The notes beneath the pieces were generated by a model that had not been told where the DNA came from, ran no database searches, and saw only the letters and a list, made by a program, of their open reading frames with translations. From positions 124,001 through 188,000 of the forward strand of contig NZ_MKIE01000002.1 of assembly GCF_001855385.1 (NCBI RefSeq): a DNA stretch of 64,000 nt. Reading direction: 5' to 3'. Position numbers and translations under genes: made by a program. Shown here in pieces: positions 46,632 to 54,720 of this stretch (the first letter of the stretch is position 1; every line of letters begins with the position of its first letter). Source of the DNA: Andreesenia angusta (GTDB lineage: Bacteria; Bacillota; Clostridia; Tissierellales; Gottschalkiaceae).

Positions 46632-46925
46632 ATGGCAGAAGTCAATGTAGAAAGAGTGTCAAGATTGTGTGAGGAACTAAACACGCAAGTAGGCTTCAAT
46701 CAAATCGACACTGATTGTCTAATCAACAACTTAAATGGATATTGCTATATAACAAGGAGCATCCCTATATTCAGAAACAACCATGTAGACGTGGTGCTAG
46801 ATCTCTCTAATTCAGAGGTGTTTATAGAGACTAGAGAGGGAAATATCGTAATAGACTTTATACTGTTGAAGAGGCTAAATCAAATATACGAGCTAGTCGA
46901 AGAGTACAACGACATGCTTGAATAA
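46632..46925 (+). CDS. Hypothetical 97-residue protein
   Basis: No family recognised. The protein is soluble and acidic at its end, with alternating short strands in the middle (GYCYITRSIPIFRNNHVDVV, FIETREGNIVIDF) and helices at both ends. AGAGGGGG precedes the ATG. It has its own promoter behind the second copy of the 29-bp motif and lies 17 bases before a CmpB-type membrane protein, so it heads a small operon. Confidence 0.7.
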   Translation: MAEVNVERVSRLCEELNTQVGFNQIDTDCLINNLNGYCYITRSIPIFRNNHVDVVLDLSNSEVFIETREGNIVIDFILLKRLNQIYELVEEYNDMLE

Positions 46926-46942
46926 GAGTTAGGAGGACTGAA

Positions 46943-47704
46943 ATGGAATATATTCTCTGGGACAGACCCGTATATATAACTGTAATTTTAATTCTAATCT
47001 ATTCATTCCTGGGCTGGGTCGGAGAAGTTCTCTATGCTTATTACAGAAGAGGTCACTTTGTAAATAGAGGTTTTTTGTACGGGCCGCTTTGTCCTATATA
47101 CGGCGTATCCATAACTGCCATAGTGACGGCACTGGAACCTTTAGCGCAAAACGTCTTTATGATATTTATGGGTTCAGTTGTAATCACAACACTGGCGGAG
47201 TATATCACATCCTCTATTTTGGAGAAGTTCTTTGACTCTAAGTGGTGGGACTACTCAAATAAGAAGTTCAACTTAAAGGGAAGGATATGCCTTTCCTTTT
47301 CTCTTTTATGGGGACTAGCTGGAACAATTATGTACAAACTTGTGCATCCTAAAGTCTTGAGCATTATATACGCTCTACCAGAGAGTGCCGCCATAAACAT
47401 GGCGTATATAGGTCTGGCTATTTTCACTGCTGACATGGCATTTACTCTAGTTTCCCTTGCAGGCCTTAGAAGCCATATGATGAGATTCCAGGATATAGCG
47501 CAGAGAGCTAAGAGCTTTACAGGATCTAAATTCGAAAGAATAGTCAAGATAAAGGAGTTCCTAGAGTCGTACGCAGATTTAGAGATAAAGCTGAGGTTTA
47601 ACCACCGGCGTCTTTTAGAGTCTTTTCCTGACTTTAAAAAGAACAGGTTTGGCAAACTCATAAAAGAACTAAAAAATGAAATAGATAGATTCAGAGAAAA
47701 TTAG
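46943..47704 (+). CDS. CmpB-type putative ABC-transporter membrane protein (PF06541)
   Basis: 253 residues. Five or six hydrophobic helices with the family pattern SFLGWVGEVLYAYYRRGHFVNRG, FLYGPLCPIYG, and KWWDYSNKKFNLKGRICL. The C-terminal ~65 residues are soluble and basic. The family is annotated as a type IV ABC-transporter permease but the transport role is unproven and no ATPase gene is nearby. TTAGGAGG precedes the ATG. Confidence 0.85.
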   Translation: MEYILWDRPVYITVILILIYSFLGWVGEVLYAYYRRGHFVNRGFLYGPLCPIYGVSITAIVTALEPLAQNVFMIFMGSVVITTLAEYITSSILEKFFDSKWWDYSNKKFNLKGRICLSFSLLWGLAGTIMYKLVHPKVLSIIYALPESAAINMAYIGLAIFTADMAFTLVSLAGLRSHMMRFQDIAQRAKSFTGSKFERIVKIKEFLESYADLEIKLRFNHRRLLESFPDFKKNRFGKLIKELKNEIDRFREN

Positions 47705-47722
47705 AACGACAGGAGCATGAAT

Positions 47723-48802
47723 ATGTGTGAAAGAGTTTTTAAGGGCAATATAGTTTTTACAAATGAATTCGGGAAACTAGAAGTGATCGAGAGCGGCTAT
47801 ATAGTTGTAGCCGACAACAAGGTAGTTGGAGTATATAGCGAGCTTCCTTCGATATACAGCGATGCTAGGGTGTTTGACTATGGAGACAGACTTATAGTGC
47901 CCGGCCTGGTAACGCTTGACCTGATAGCACCAGAGTTTGGGCTGGGGCATAATCATAAAGCGGACACAAATGAGCTTTCAGATGCAACTTACGCTGAAGA
48001 GAGGTATATAGAGCTTTCAAGAGAACTTAGACGCTCAGGGATGACTAGAACCGTCTTGGAGGGCACTATCTACATGGAGTCGAATATACGACTCATGGAC
48101 GTGATAGCCAAATCTGGACTTGGGGCTTTTGTCAGCAATTCCGTGTCAGACAACAATGGCGAATACGCATATAGCTTGAAAAAGTTGAAAAGCGATGCAG
48201 AAGAGCTCTTGATAATGACTTCCCGTAGATATGAAAATGTAAAGCCCATGCTCTCTGTATCTCTTTCAGAGTGCTGTTCAAAAGATTTAATAGAGCTCAT
48301 ACTCAGCTTGTCTCAGAGACATAACTCTAAGTTGAAGCTGAATATTTCAAGTTCCGGACTAGGTGAAATCCCAGCTGTACATTCTGAAAGAGTGCTGGTG
48401 AGTTTTGAGTCTAAGTGCAGTATGTACAATCTTAGCGAATCAAGCTTTGTATCCATATCTGAAAGGTCTGGGCTTAAACCCTCTGAGGTAAAGTCTGGAA
48501 TAAGAGATGGACTCTCTTTCGGACTCTCCTCTAGTGGAACTTCCCTTTGCAGTACAATCTCTTCTCTTTTAAACCAGGGATTTGAACTAGGGGAAGTGCT
48601 TTACCTGGCCACTAAGGGAGGTGGCGCATTCTTTGGGAAAGTGGGAGCCTTCGAGGAGGGCTATGAATTTGATGCAATTGTACTAGAGGACTCCAACAGT
48701 AAAAGAAATCCCCTAGAAACGCTAGAAGCATTCCTCACATCTAGTGGAGGAGTCGTTGTTTCAGACCTCTATATGTCGGGTCAAAAATCCCTAGGTCTAT
48801 AG
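47723..48802 (+). CDS. Guanine deaminase homologue lacking metal ligands (pseudoenzyme)
   Basis: About 359 residues, intact. FKGNIVFTNEFGKLEVIESG, VFDYGDRLIVPGLV and LYLATKGGGAFFGKVGAFEE then GYEFDAIVLEDSN align with bacterial guanine deaminases. The metal-binding HxH of the family is replaced: where LHVHAP is expected it reads LDLIAP. The later HLSEN position reads NISSSG, and the catalytic Asp region (GxDxxAG) reads FGLSSSGTS. The protein is also ~60-70 residues shorter. It cannot be a normal deaminase; a binding or structural role is likely. ATG 47723 is seven bases after ACAGGAG. Confidence 0.8.
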   Translation: MCERVFKGNIVFTNEFGKLEVIESGYIVVADNKVVGVYSELPSIYSDARVFDYGDRLIVPGLVTLDLIAPEFGLGHNHKADTNELSDATYAEERYIELSRELRRSGMTRTVLEGTIYMESNIRLMDVIAKSGLGAFVSNSVSDNNGEYAYSLKKLKSDAEELLIMTSRRYENVKPMLSVSLSECCSKDLIELILSLSQRHNSKLKLNISSSGLGEIPAVHSERVLVSFESKCSMYNLSESSFVSISERSGLKPSEVKSGIRDGLSFGLSSSGTSLCSTISSLLNQGFELGEVLYLATKGGGAFFGKVGAFEEGYEFDAIVLEDSNSKRNPLETLEAFLTSSGGVVVSDLYMSGQKSLGL

Positions 48803-48816
48803 ATTTTTTACGAAAC

Positions 48817-48843
48817 TGTTTCAAATCAATCCTGAGGGGTAAA
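48817..48843 (+). promoter_or_regulatory. Candidate sigma-B type promoter
   Basis: TGTTT (48817-48821), 15 bases, GGGTAAA (48837-48843), close to the sigma-B pattern GTTTAA/GGGTAT. It lies 24 bases before the next start codon. No sigma-A alternative of comparable quality is visible. Confidence 0.4.
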
Positions 48844-48866
48844 ATTCTTATAAGGTGGTGATAAAA

Positions 48867-49211
48867 TTGGAACCAAACAATCAGTACAATGAAAACAATC
48901 AGCAATCATATCAGCCTCAGTATCAGAACTATCAAAGCAATATGGGTGGGGGCGGAGAGATGGCTCCGGTCATGTCTATGGGAGACTGGATCAAGACAAT
49001 GCTCCTTCTGATAATCCCGATAGCAAACATAGTATTCCTTATAATATGGGCAACTTCAAACGACCCGAGCAACAATCCGAACAGAAAAAACTGGGCTAAG
49101 GCTCAGTTCGTAATGATGCTTATAGGAATAGCTATATGGATAGTTTTTGCAATCATATTTGCCATACTTGGAGTCGCGATGTTCCAGGAAATGGGGGGCT
49201 ATTACTACTAA
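48867..49211 (+). CDS. Small two-helix membrane protein with Gln/Asn/Tyr-rich N-terminus
   Basis: About 114 residues. The first ~35 are low-complexity (NNQQSYQPQYQNYQSN), followed by GDWIKTMLLLIIPIANIVFLIIWA (a first helix, key part LLLIIPIANIVFLIIWA), a polar loop SNDPSNNPNRKNWAKAQ and a second helix (MMLIGIAIWIVFAIIFAIL). TTG 48867 follows AAGGTGGTG. Similar small proteins are widespread in Firmicutes without known function. It ends at a strong terminator. Confidence 0.75.
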   Translation: MEPNNQYNENNQQSYQPQYQNYQSNMGGGGEMAPVMSMGDWIKTMLLLIIPIANIVFLIIWATSNDPSNNPNRKNWAKAQFVMMLIGIAIWIVFAIIFAILGVAMFQEMGGYYY

Positions 49212-49222
49212 GGTTTCCCGCT

Positions 49223-49264
49223 AAAAGAGCTCGTATCGAAATTGATACGAGCTCTTTTATTTCT
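49223..49264. terminator. Bidirectional terminator
   Basis: AAAAGAGCTCGTATC pairs with GATACGAGCTCTTTT across a GAAATT loop, followed by ATTT. A run on either side lets it end the + strand gene and the minus-strand folA transcript. Confidence 0.9.
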
Positions 49265-49283
49265 ACTCAGTTTCTATTCAGTT

Positions 49284-49391
49284 CTAAATGGAGAAAACAG
49301 CTGAAAACAGTCCTAGAAAAGCAGTTGCAATCATAGTCCCTGCCATAACATACGCCAGAACCCTTTTTTTCTTTTCAGTTACTCTGTACAA
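49284..49391 (-). CDS. 35-residue single-helix membrane micro-protein downstream of folA
   Basis: Starting at TTG on the minus strand, the frame gives a basic N-terminus (MYRVTEKKKRV) and one hydrophobic helix (LAYVMAGTMIATAFLGLFSA). AAGGAG, which overlaps the folA stop codon, lies ten bases upstream, and the frame ends just before the shared terminator. The layout recalls the small DUF4044-type proteins; I cannot confirm membership. Confidence 0.5.
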   Translation of the reverse strand: MYRVTEKKKRVLAYVMAGTMIATAFLGLFSAVFSI

Positions 49392-49405
49392 GTGAAATCA
49401 TCTCC

Positions 49406-49900
49406 TTACTTTTTCTCATAAGTGGCGAATACATGAGGATATTCGCTGCTGACATTTATTCTCTTGCCTTTCAGCTCGGTGATCTCCCATTCAGGAGATA
49501 TCTCCGGAAAGTAAGCGTCTGCTTTAAACTTTCTAAATACGTGAGTTATATAGAGCTTGTCTGCATAAGGCATAAATTGAGTGTATATGGACTGTCCGCC
49601 CATTATTATCACTTCCTGCCCCGCATAATCTTCTTTGATCATATCTAGGACTTCTTCAACGCTATGCTTCACTGTGACCCCATCTATAGCTATGTCTTTC
49701 CTAGTCAAAACTACATTTGTCCTGTTGGGAAGCGGCCTTGACTTAGGCGGAAGAGAAAGATACGTGTTGTATCCCATCACAACTACCTTTCCAGAAGTAA
49801 CTTCCTTGAAGTGCTTAAGGTCTTCAGGTATATGGGCAAGAAGCCTGTTTTCATATCCAATTGCTAAGTTTTCATCTACAATAACTGTCAAGCATATCAT
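49406..49900 (-). CDS. folA: Dihydrofolate reductase
   Basis: 164 residues. LTVIVDENLAIGYENRLLAH and IPEDLKHFKEVTSGKVVVMG contain the catalytic acidic residue; PLPNRTNVVLTRK and IIMGGQSIYTQF bind NADPH. The enzyme reduces dihydrofolate to tetrahydrofolate. The Trp after the Met20-type loop is Ala here (LLAHIPED rather than LLWHIPED), a minor variation. GAGGAGG precedes the ATG; a minus-strand TATAAT with TTTATA 17 bases upstream is its likely promoter. Confidence 0.93.
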   Translation of the reverse strand: MICLTVIVDENLAIGYENRLLAHIPEDLKHFKEVTSGKVVVMGYNTYLSLPPKSRPLPNRTNVVLTRKDIAIDGVTVKHSVEEVLDMIKEDYAGQEVIIMGGQSIYTQFMPYADKLYITHVFRKFKADAYFPEISPEWEITELKGKRINVSSEYPHVFATYEKK

Positions 49901-49965
49901 AATGAAAAACCTCCTCGATTTAGTTCGTTTTTTAAATTATACCATATAAAAGTCAGCCTATAAAA

Positions 49966-51375
49966 TCAATGTACGATAACCGGTATACCTACCTCTACCG
50001 TGTTGTATATCTGGGAAACTATATTCATAGGTGTATTTATGCAGCCGTGAGATCCGCGTGTAAGGAATGCATCTCCACCGAAAGAGCTTTGCCAGTTGGC
50101 ATCATGTATTCCGACACCTGTCCAGTCTATAGGCATCCAGTAGCTAACCGGTGTTGCGTAGTTCTCTCCTCTAAGAGTCCTGTTCCTTTCCTTTTTCCAT
50201 ACGTAGAAAACACCTCTAGGAGTAGCATGACCCTTGTTTGGATTTCCCGAGACTATAGCCGTCTCTATTGCAAGCTGTCCATTTTTGTAAAGCCACATGT
50301 GCTGGGCTGAAAGATCAACCTCTATATAGGTATCTCCTATATCTGTACCGTCAGAATAATAGCCTGTACCGCTTATCTTAGGCCTTCTCTCGATGTCTTG
50401 GCCTTTCAAAAACTCCTCTGTGAGAGCTTCGGCCTCTGAGTTCACAGCTATAACCCATCCGTACACTCCGCCACCTATGCTTATATTCCCCTTAAGAGTG
50501 CTGTTGAAGCTTCTCGCTTTCTCTAAAGTGCTGTATTCGCTGCTGAGCTCTGAAAGATAGGCTTTCACTAAATCTTGGTCGAGTGTAACTCCGTCCTCTA
50601 GATCATACGTCAGCCAGCTCAATATCTTCTCTTTGGGAACCTCTATCCTGTTGCCTGAGAGCGTATATGTCACATTCACATCTTTTAATTCGTTTATCCT
50701 CTCAAGCCCTGCCACAAGCCCAGGGTCATCAGACTTCAGAGCAGGCTGGATATAGCAGTCACTTATCTCTATGCTGGCATTTCCTCTCTTCAGCTCGTCC
50801 TGTATCTTGGCGTCCACCTTTTCGACATCAAGAGTATTTCCGTAGACTTCCTTCACTATTACAAATTCAGAGCCAGACAGCTCTACTCTTGCATCCTCTG
50901 AAGGCTTTCTCTCACCTTTGTTGAATTCCACTTCATTGAACTTCGCCCTGTATTTATCTTCATCAAAAGCTATTCCCTCCGGAAGCTCTTTCTTTTCGGA
51001 TTTTGAGATCCTGCTCGTTATCCAAGACCATTTATTCTGACTTTCGTTCACCTCTTCTAGATAAGATGTAAAGTCACTTTCCATGCCTATTTCGCTTCCC
51101 GAGAATACAGCTACCTCTTGGTCGTTTTCCTTTACAACATAGTCTTTGCTGCCATAGATCTTTTGAAGAGCCTCGTTTGCCTCTTCTACTGTCTTTCCTG
51201 ACACATCTTCCTGTCCAACAGAAGTTCCCGGTATAAACTTGTCTGAATAGCTTAGGGATATTCCTGAGTACAAACCTATCAGGAAGACCGAAGCTACACT
51301 GATTCCTATGATTGTCTTCTTCTTTTTACTGATTGTGCCATTGCCTATTGAATTTAGTCTTTCCTTTATATTCAC
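49966..51375 (-). CDS. L,D-transpeptidase (YkuD) with peptidoglycan-binding domains
   Basis: 469 residues. An N-terminal signal anchor (IIGISVASVFLIGLYSGISL), two PG_binding_4-like regions, and a C-terminal YkuD domain with YIEVDLSAQHMWLYKNG, GNPNKGHATPRGVF and the catalytic IHDANW/SHGCINTP with the nucleophile Cys. It forms 3-3 cross-links or attaches proteins in peptidoglycan outside the cell. GTG start behind AGGAG, spacing about seven. It is transcribed alone, divergent from rnhC. Confidence 0.92.
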   Translation of the reverse strand: MNIKERLNSIGNGTISKKKKTIIGISVASVFLIGLYSGISLSYSDKFIPGTSVGQEDVSGKTVEEANEALQKIYGSKDYVVKENDQEVAVFSGSEIGMESDFTSYLEEVNESQNKWSWITSRISKSEKKELPEGIAFDEDKYRAKFNEVEFNKGERKPSEDARVELSGSEFVIVKEVYGNTLDVEKVDAKIQDELKRGNASIEISDCYIQPALKSDDPGLVAGLERINELKDVNVTYTLSGNRIEVPKEKILSWLTYDLEDGVTLDQDLVKAYLSELSSEYSTLEKARSFNSTLKGNISIGGGVYGWVIAVNSEAEALTEEFLKGQDIERRPKISGTGYYSDGTDIGDTYIEVDLSAQHMWLYKNGQLAIETAIVSGNPNKGHATPRGVFYVWKKERNRTLRGENYATPVSYWMPIDWTGVGIHDANWQSSFGGDAFLTRGSHGCINTPMNIVSQIYNTVEVGIPVIVH

Positions 51376-51542
51376 GCTTAATCAGCTCCTATCATTTTAA
51401 TTTTAAAGAATCATCAACTAAACTTCCAAATACGATTATACACCATTTCAATAAAAATGGGTAAAGAACCAAATAAAAATAGTAGTTTATGTCGTATTAT
51501 GCGATATAATGTAGTCATAAGAAATTGGAGGTTTAAACATAT

Positions 51543-52478
51543 ATGTTCAAGGATAAGTTCGAATGTTACAGATACTACAAGCATTTGATAGAGAAAGTCG
51601 GCGGAGAGGCCCTCGAGTACAAAGAGATAAACTACGGCCTTCAGTTTAAAGCCAATATATGCAATCAGACTCACACCATAAGGATATATGAAAGCGCCAA
51701 GAGAGGAGTTAACCCTGATTTTTCTCAGTTAAAAGACAGTGGAATTTTAAAGCTACTGGGAGAAAAAGATTGTAAAGTGGATAAGTCAACTGGAAGCCCT
51801 AAAGCCTCGGGAAGACCCCTAGCTCTTAAATCCGACTCTGACAGCGTAGCCCTTATAGGCACCGACGAGTCTGGAAAGGGAGACTACTTTGGCCCTCTAG
51901 TCATAGCTGGCGTATACGCAGATGAAAGGATTAAGTCTATACTTAAAGAAATCGGAGTGGATGACAGCAAGAAGTTAAAAGACAGCCAGATATCTGAAAT
52001 AGCTAAGCAGATAAAAGAAATCTGCATATACGACGTAGTTGCCATCGGAAACTCTAAGTACAATGAGCTTTATTCGAAGTTCAACAACCTCAACAAGCTC
52101 TTAGCCTGGGGGCACGCCCGAGTGATAGAGAACATACTTGAAAATGTAGACTGCGACACAGCTCTCTCTGATCAGTTCGGAAGCCCAGACCTTATAGAGA
52201 ACGCTCTTATGGAGAAAGGCAAAAAGCTGAATCTAGAACAAAGACACAGAGCAGAGGAAAACGTAGTTGTTGCTGCGGCCAGCATACTGGCAAGGCACGA
52301 GTTTGTGGAGTGCATGGAGAAAATGTCTAAAAGCTACGGCATAGAGTTCCCAAAAGGAGCCTCTAATAAGACAATAGCCGCCGGGAATGAGTTCGCAAAC
52401 AAGTACGGCATACAGAGGCTTTCCGAAGTCGCAAAACTGCATTTCAAGACTACTGAACGCATAGGCGAATTTTTCTAG
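51543..52478 (+). CDS. rnhC: Ribonuclease HIII
   Basis: 311 residues. An N-terminal TBP-like DUF3378 domain (first ~90) precedes the RNase H2-type domain with GTDESGKGDYFGPLVIAGVY (the DEsGKGdyFGPlv signature), DDSKKLKD and ALSDQFG. It cleaves RNA in RNA/DNA hybrids. TTGGAGG lies upstream of ATG 51543. TATAAT at 51506-51511 is a likely -10 without a good -35. Confidence 0.95.
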   Translation: MFKDKFECYRYYKHLIEKVGGEALEYKEINYGLQFKANICNQTHTIRIYESAKRGVNPDFSQLKDSGILKLLGEKDCKVDKSTGSPKASGRPLALKSDSDSVALIGTDESGKGDYFGPLVIAGVYADERIKSILKEIGVDDSKKLKDSQISEIAKQIKEICIYDVVAIGNSKYNELYSKFNNLNKLLAWGHARVIENILENVDCDTALSDQFGSPDLIENALMEKGKKLNLEQRHRAEENVVVAAASILARHEFVECMEKMSKSYGIEFPKGASNKTIAAGNEFANKYGIQRLSEVAKLHFKTTERIGEFF

Positions 52479-52491
52479 AGGAGGCGAGTAT

Positions 52492-53562
52492 ATGTTCAAG
52501 CTGTTTAAAAAGAAGATGCTTTTTATTTTGGTGATCGTGCTTTCGCTCTTTGTGATTTCAGGGTGTGAAGTTCAAGATCAAAGCGTTTCCGAAGTGTCAG
52601 GCCAAGCTGGAGAGTCCTCTGGAAAACTGGCGGTCCACTTTATAGATGTAGGACAAGGTGATTCTTCGCTCATAATTTTCCCTAGTGGAGAAACATCGCT
52701 TATTGACGGAGGCGGAAGGGATGCCTCTAGCAAAGTGGTCTCTTATCTGAAAAGCCAGGGTATTGAGAAAATAGACTACATTATTGCCACTCATCCTCAT
52801 GAAGATCATATAGGAGGGCTCCCCGAGGTGGTAAGAAACTTTGAGATCGGGAAGGTGTATATGCCGAGGCGCACCGCCAACACCAAGATATTTGAAGAAC
52901 TGCTCTCTGTTATAAAAGACAAGGGTCTGAAAATAAGTGTTGCATCAGGAGAGCAAAGCATATTAGAAAGTGACGGAACTCTGTTTTCAATACTAGGTCC
53001 TCTATCTGATTCCTATGAGGGAACAAACAACCACTCAGTGGTCAACAAGCTTTCACATGGCAAGGTGTCGGTTCTCTTTACGGGGGATATAGAGTCTCTT
53101 GCAGAGAGTGACCTGGTCAAGCAGGGATATGACCTGAAGGCAGACGTGCTAAAAGTTCCTCACCATGGAAGTTCCAGCTCTAGCTCAGATGTGTTTCTAG
53201 ACGCTGTAAATCCTTCCTATGGCGTAATCCAGCTTGGGGCGGACAACTCCTATGGTCATCCCCACAGAGAGACTATCCAGAAATACGGGGCTAGAAATAT
53301 AGAGCTCTTGAGAAATGACATTTCAGGGGATATAAAGCTTGAGACGGATGGAGAAACAGTGAGGTTCTACAGCACCGATAGTCAGGAATCCAGTCAAGGC
53401 GAGAGTCAGAATAAATCAAGGATAATAGGAAACAGAAACAGCAAAGTGTACCACATAGAGGACTGTAGCGGACTTCCTAACGAGGAAAACAGAGTCTACT
53501 TTGACTCTATAGAGAAAGCAGAGCAAAGCGGCTTTAGGCCAGACTCTAGGTGCATAAGATAG
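52492..53562 (+). CDS. ComEC-like metallo-beta-lactamase-fold lipoprotein with Ada-type zinc-binding tail
   Basis: 356 residues. A lipoprotein signal (FILVIVLSLFVISGC) ends at a lipobox Cys near residue 26. The MBL domain has FIDVGQGDSSLI, ATHPHEDHIGG (HxHxDH), LFTGDIE and VPHHGSSSSS. The C-terminal ~45 residues (NRNSKVYHIEDC ... YFDSIEKAEQSGFRP) look like the Ada metal-binding fold attached to some secreted nucleases. A surface-attached nuclease or phosphodiesterase is likely. GAGGAGGCG precedes the ATG. Confidence 0.88.
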   Translation: MFKLFKKKMLFILVIVLSLFVISGCEVQDQSVSEVSGQAGESSGKLAVHFIDVGQGDSSLIIFPSGETSLIDGGGRDASSKVVSYLKSQGIEKIDYIIATHPHEDHIGGLPEVVRNFEIGKVYMPRRTANTKIFEELLSVIKDKGLKISVASGEQSILESDGTLFSILGPLSDSYEGTNNHSVVNKLSHGKVSVLFTGDIESLAESDLVKQGYDLKADVLKVPHHGSSSSSSDVFLDAVNPSYGVIQLGADNSYGHPHRETIQKYGARNIELLRNDISGDIKLETDGETVRFYSTDSQESSQGESQNKSRIIGNRNSKVYHIEDCSGLPNEENRVYFDSIEKAEQSGFRPDSRCIR

Positions 53563-53572
53563 GAGGGTGTTT

Positions 53573-53779
53573 GTGAGAGGCATAGTGGACAGGCTAGAGG
53601 GAAATGTAGCAGTAGTGGAGCTTGAAAGCGGCGAGATGGCCGAAATAGAAATTCAGGGGCTAACGGTGTCGGAAGGTGATGTAGTACATCTGGAAGATGG
53701 CAGCATAGTAGTTGACCATGAGGCTACAGCGAAACGAAAAAAGCAGATAGAGGACCTGTTTAACTCACTTTTAGAGTAG
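53573..53779 (+). CDS. DUF3006 domain protein
   Basis: About 68 residues: RGIVDRLEGNVAVVELESG and GDVVHLEDGSIVVDHEAT are DUF3006 hallmarks. Such proteins usually sit right behind ComEC-like MBL lipoproteins, as here (overlapping ribosome site, 10-base gap). GTG 53573 is five bases from AGGAGGG. Function unknown. Confidence 0.85.
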   Translation: MRGIVDRLEGNVAVVELESGEMAEIEIQGLTVSEGDVVHLEDGSIVVDHEATAKRKKQIEDLFNSLLE

Positions 53780-53822
53780 GGATTGAAACTGCATATATTA
53801 CGAAATGTTAACTAAAAAATAG

Positions 53823-53851
53823 TTGCAATAATATACTGCTGACTGTATTCT
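53823..53851 (+). promoter_or_regulatory. Promoter of the amino acid ABC transporter
   Basis: TTGCAA (53823-53828), 17 bases, TATTCT (53846-53851), followed by an AT-rich start region and a GGAGGT ribosome site. Confidence 0.6.
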
Positions 53852-53884
53852 TATTAATATATATAACAGAATGGAGGTAATCTG

Positions 53885-54664
53885 ATGTTTAATAAAAGAA
53901 TAAAGCAAATAGCTGCATTTTCTCTAGTCGCAGTGATGGGACTATTCGCTTTCACTGGTTGCGGCAGCAAAGACGATGACAAGATAGTGCTTGGAACTAG
54001 CGCTGACTATCCACCGTTTGAGTTCATGGACACAGAGCAGAACATACTTGGGTTTGACCTTATGATAGCTGAAGAAATAGCTAAGGATATGGGAAAAGAG
54101 CTAGAGGTAAAGAACATGGAGTTTAACTCTCTGCTTACTGCGCTTCAAACTGACAAGATAGATATGATTCTGTCTGGAATGAACCCAGACGAAGAGAGAA
54201 GAAAGACTGTAGACTTCTCGGAGATATACTATCTTTCAAAGCACTATGTAGTTGTGAATGCCGACAAAGCGGACAGCATAAAGAAAGAGGCTGACCTTAA
54301 CGGGAAAAAGATCGGAGTACAGATAGGAACTACTCAAGAGAAGCTTGCTAGAGAGAAATTTCCAGGCTCTGAGATAGTCGCTCTTGGAAGCATACAGGAC
54401 ATACTGCTTCAGCTTAAGACAAATAAGCTAGATGCAGCCATAACAGAAGACGCTGTTGCAAAGAATGCAGTCAACAGCAACAAGGACCTTGTTCTTCCTG
54501 GAATAGAGTATGAAGACGAAGAGGGTGGAGTTGCAGTGGCTGTAAGAAAAGACAGTCCTGAGCTTGTAGAGCAGATAAACAAGACTATAAAAAGACTTCA
54601 AGACGAAAACAAAATAGAGGAGTTTTTCGACGAGGCTGTTAGGCTTTCATCGGAAAATGAATAA
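53885..54664 (+). CDS. Polar amino acid ABC transporter, substrate-binding lipoprotein
   Basis: 259 residues. Lipoprotein signal with AFTGCGS (Cys near residue 21). The SBP_bac_3 domain has LGTSADYPPFEFMD, DKIDMILSGMNPDEERRKTVDFSEIYY and GKKIGVQIGTTQEKL. It binds an amino acid outside the membrane; which one cannot be read. It heads an operon with permease and ATPase, with a terminator-like hairpin directly after it. Confidence 0.95.
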   Translation: MFNKRIKQIAAFSLVAVMGLFAFTGCGSKDDDKIVLGTSADYPPFEFMDTEQNILGFDLMIAEEIAKDMGKELEVKNMEFNSLLTALQTDKIDMILSGMNPDEERRKTVDFSEIYYLSKHYVVVNADKADSIKKEADLNGKKIGVQIGTTQEKLAREKFPGSEIVALGSIQDILLQLKTNKLDAAITEDAVAKNAVNSNKDLVLPGIEYEDEEGGVAVAVRKDSPELVEQINKTIKRLQDENKIEEFFDEAVRLSSENE

Positions 54665-54672
54665 AACTAAAT

Positions 54673-54704
54673 AGGATAGTGGGAAACCACTGTCCTAATT
54701 TTTT
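54673..54704 (+). terminator. Attenuating terminator between binding protein and permease
   Basis: AGGATAGTGG pairs with CCACTGTCCT (one G-T) over a GAAA loop, then AATTTTTT. It should stop most transcripts after the binding protein, giving excess lipoprotein over permease and ATPase. Confidence 0.85.
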
Positions 54705-54720
54705 GACAGGGGGGTTAAAT

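Noticed and set aside
47723..48802. N-acetylglucosamine-6-phosphate deacetylase or active amidohydrolase
   Set aside because: The conserved segments follow guanine deaminase, and the metal ligands needed for any amidohydrolase are missing.
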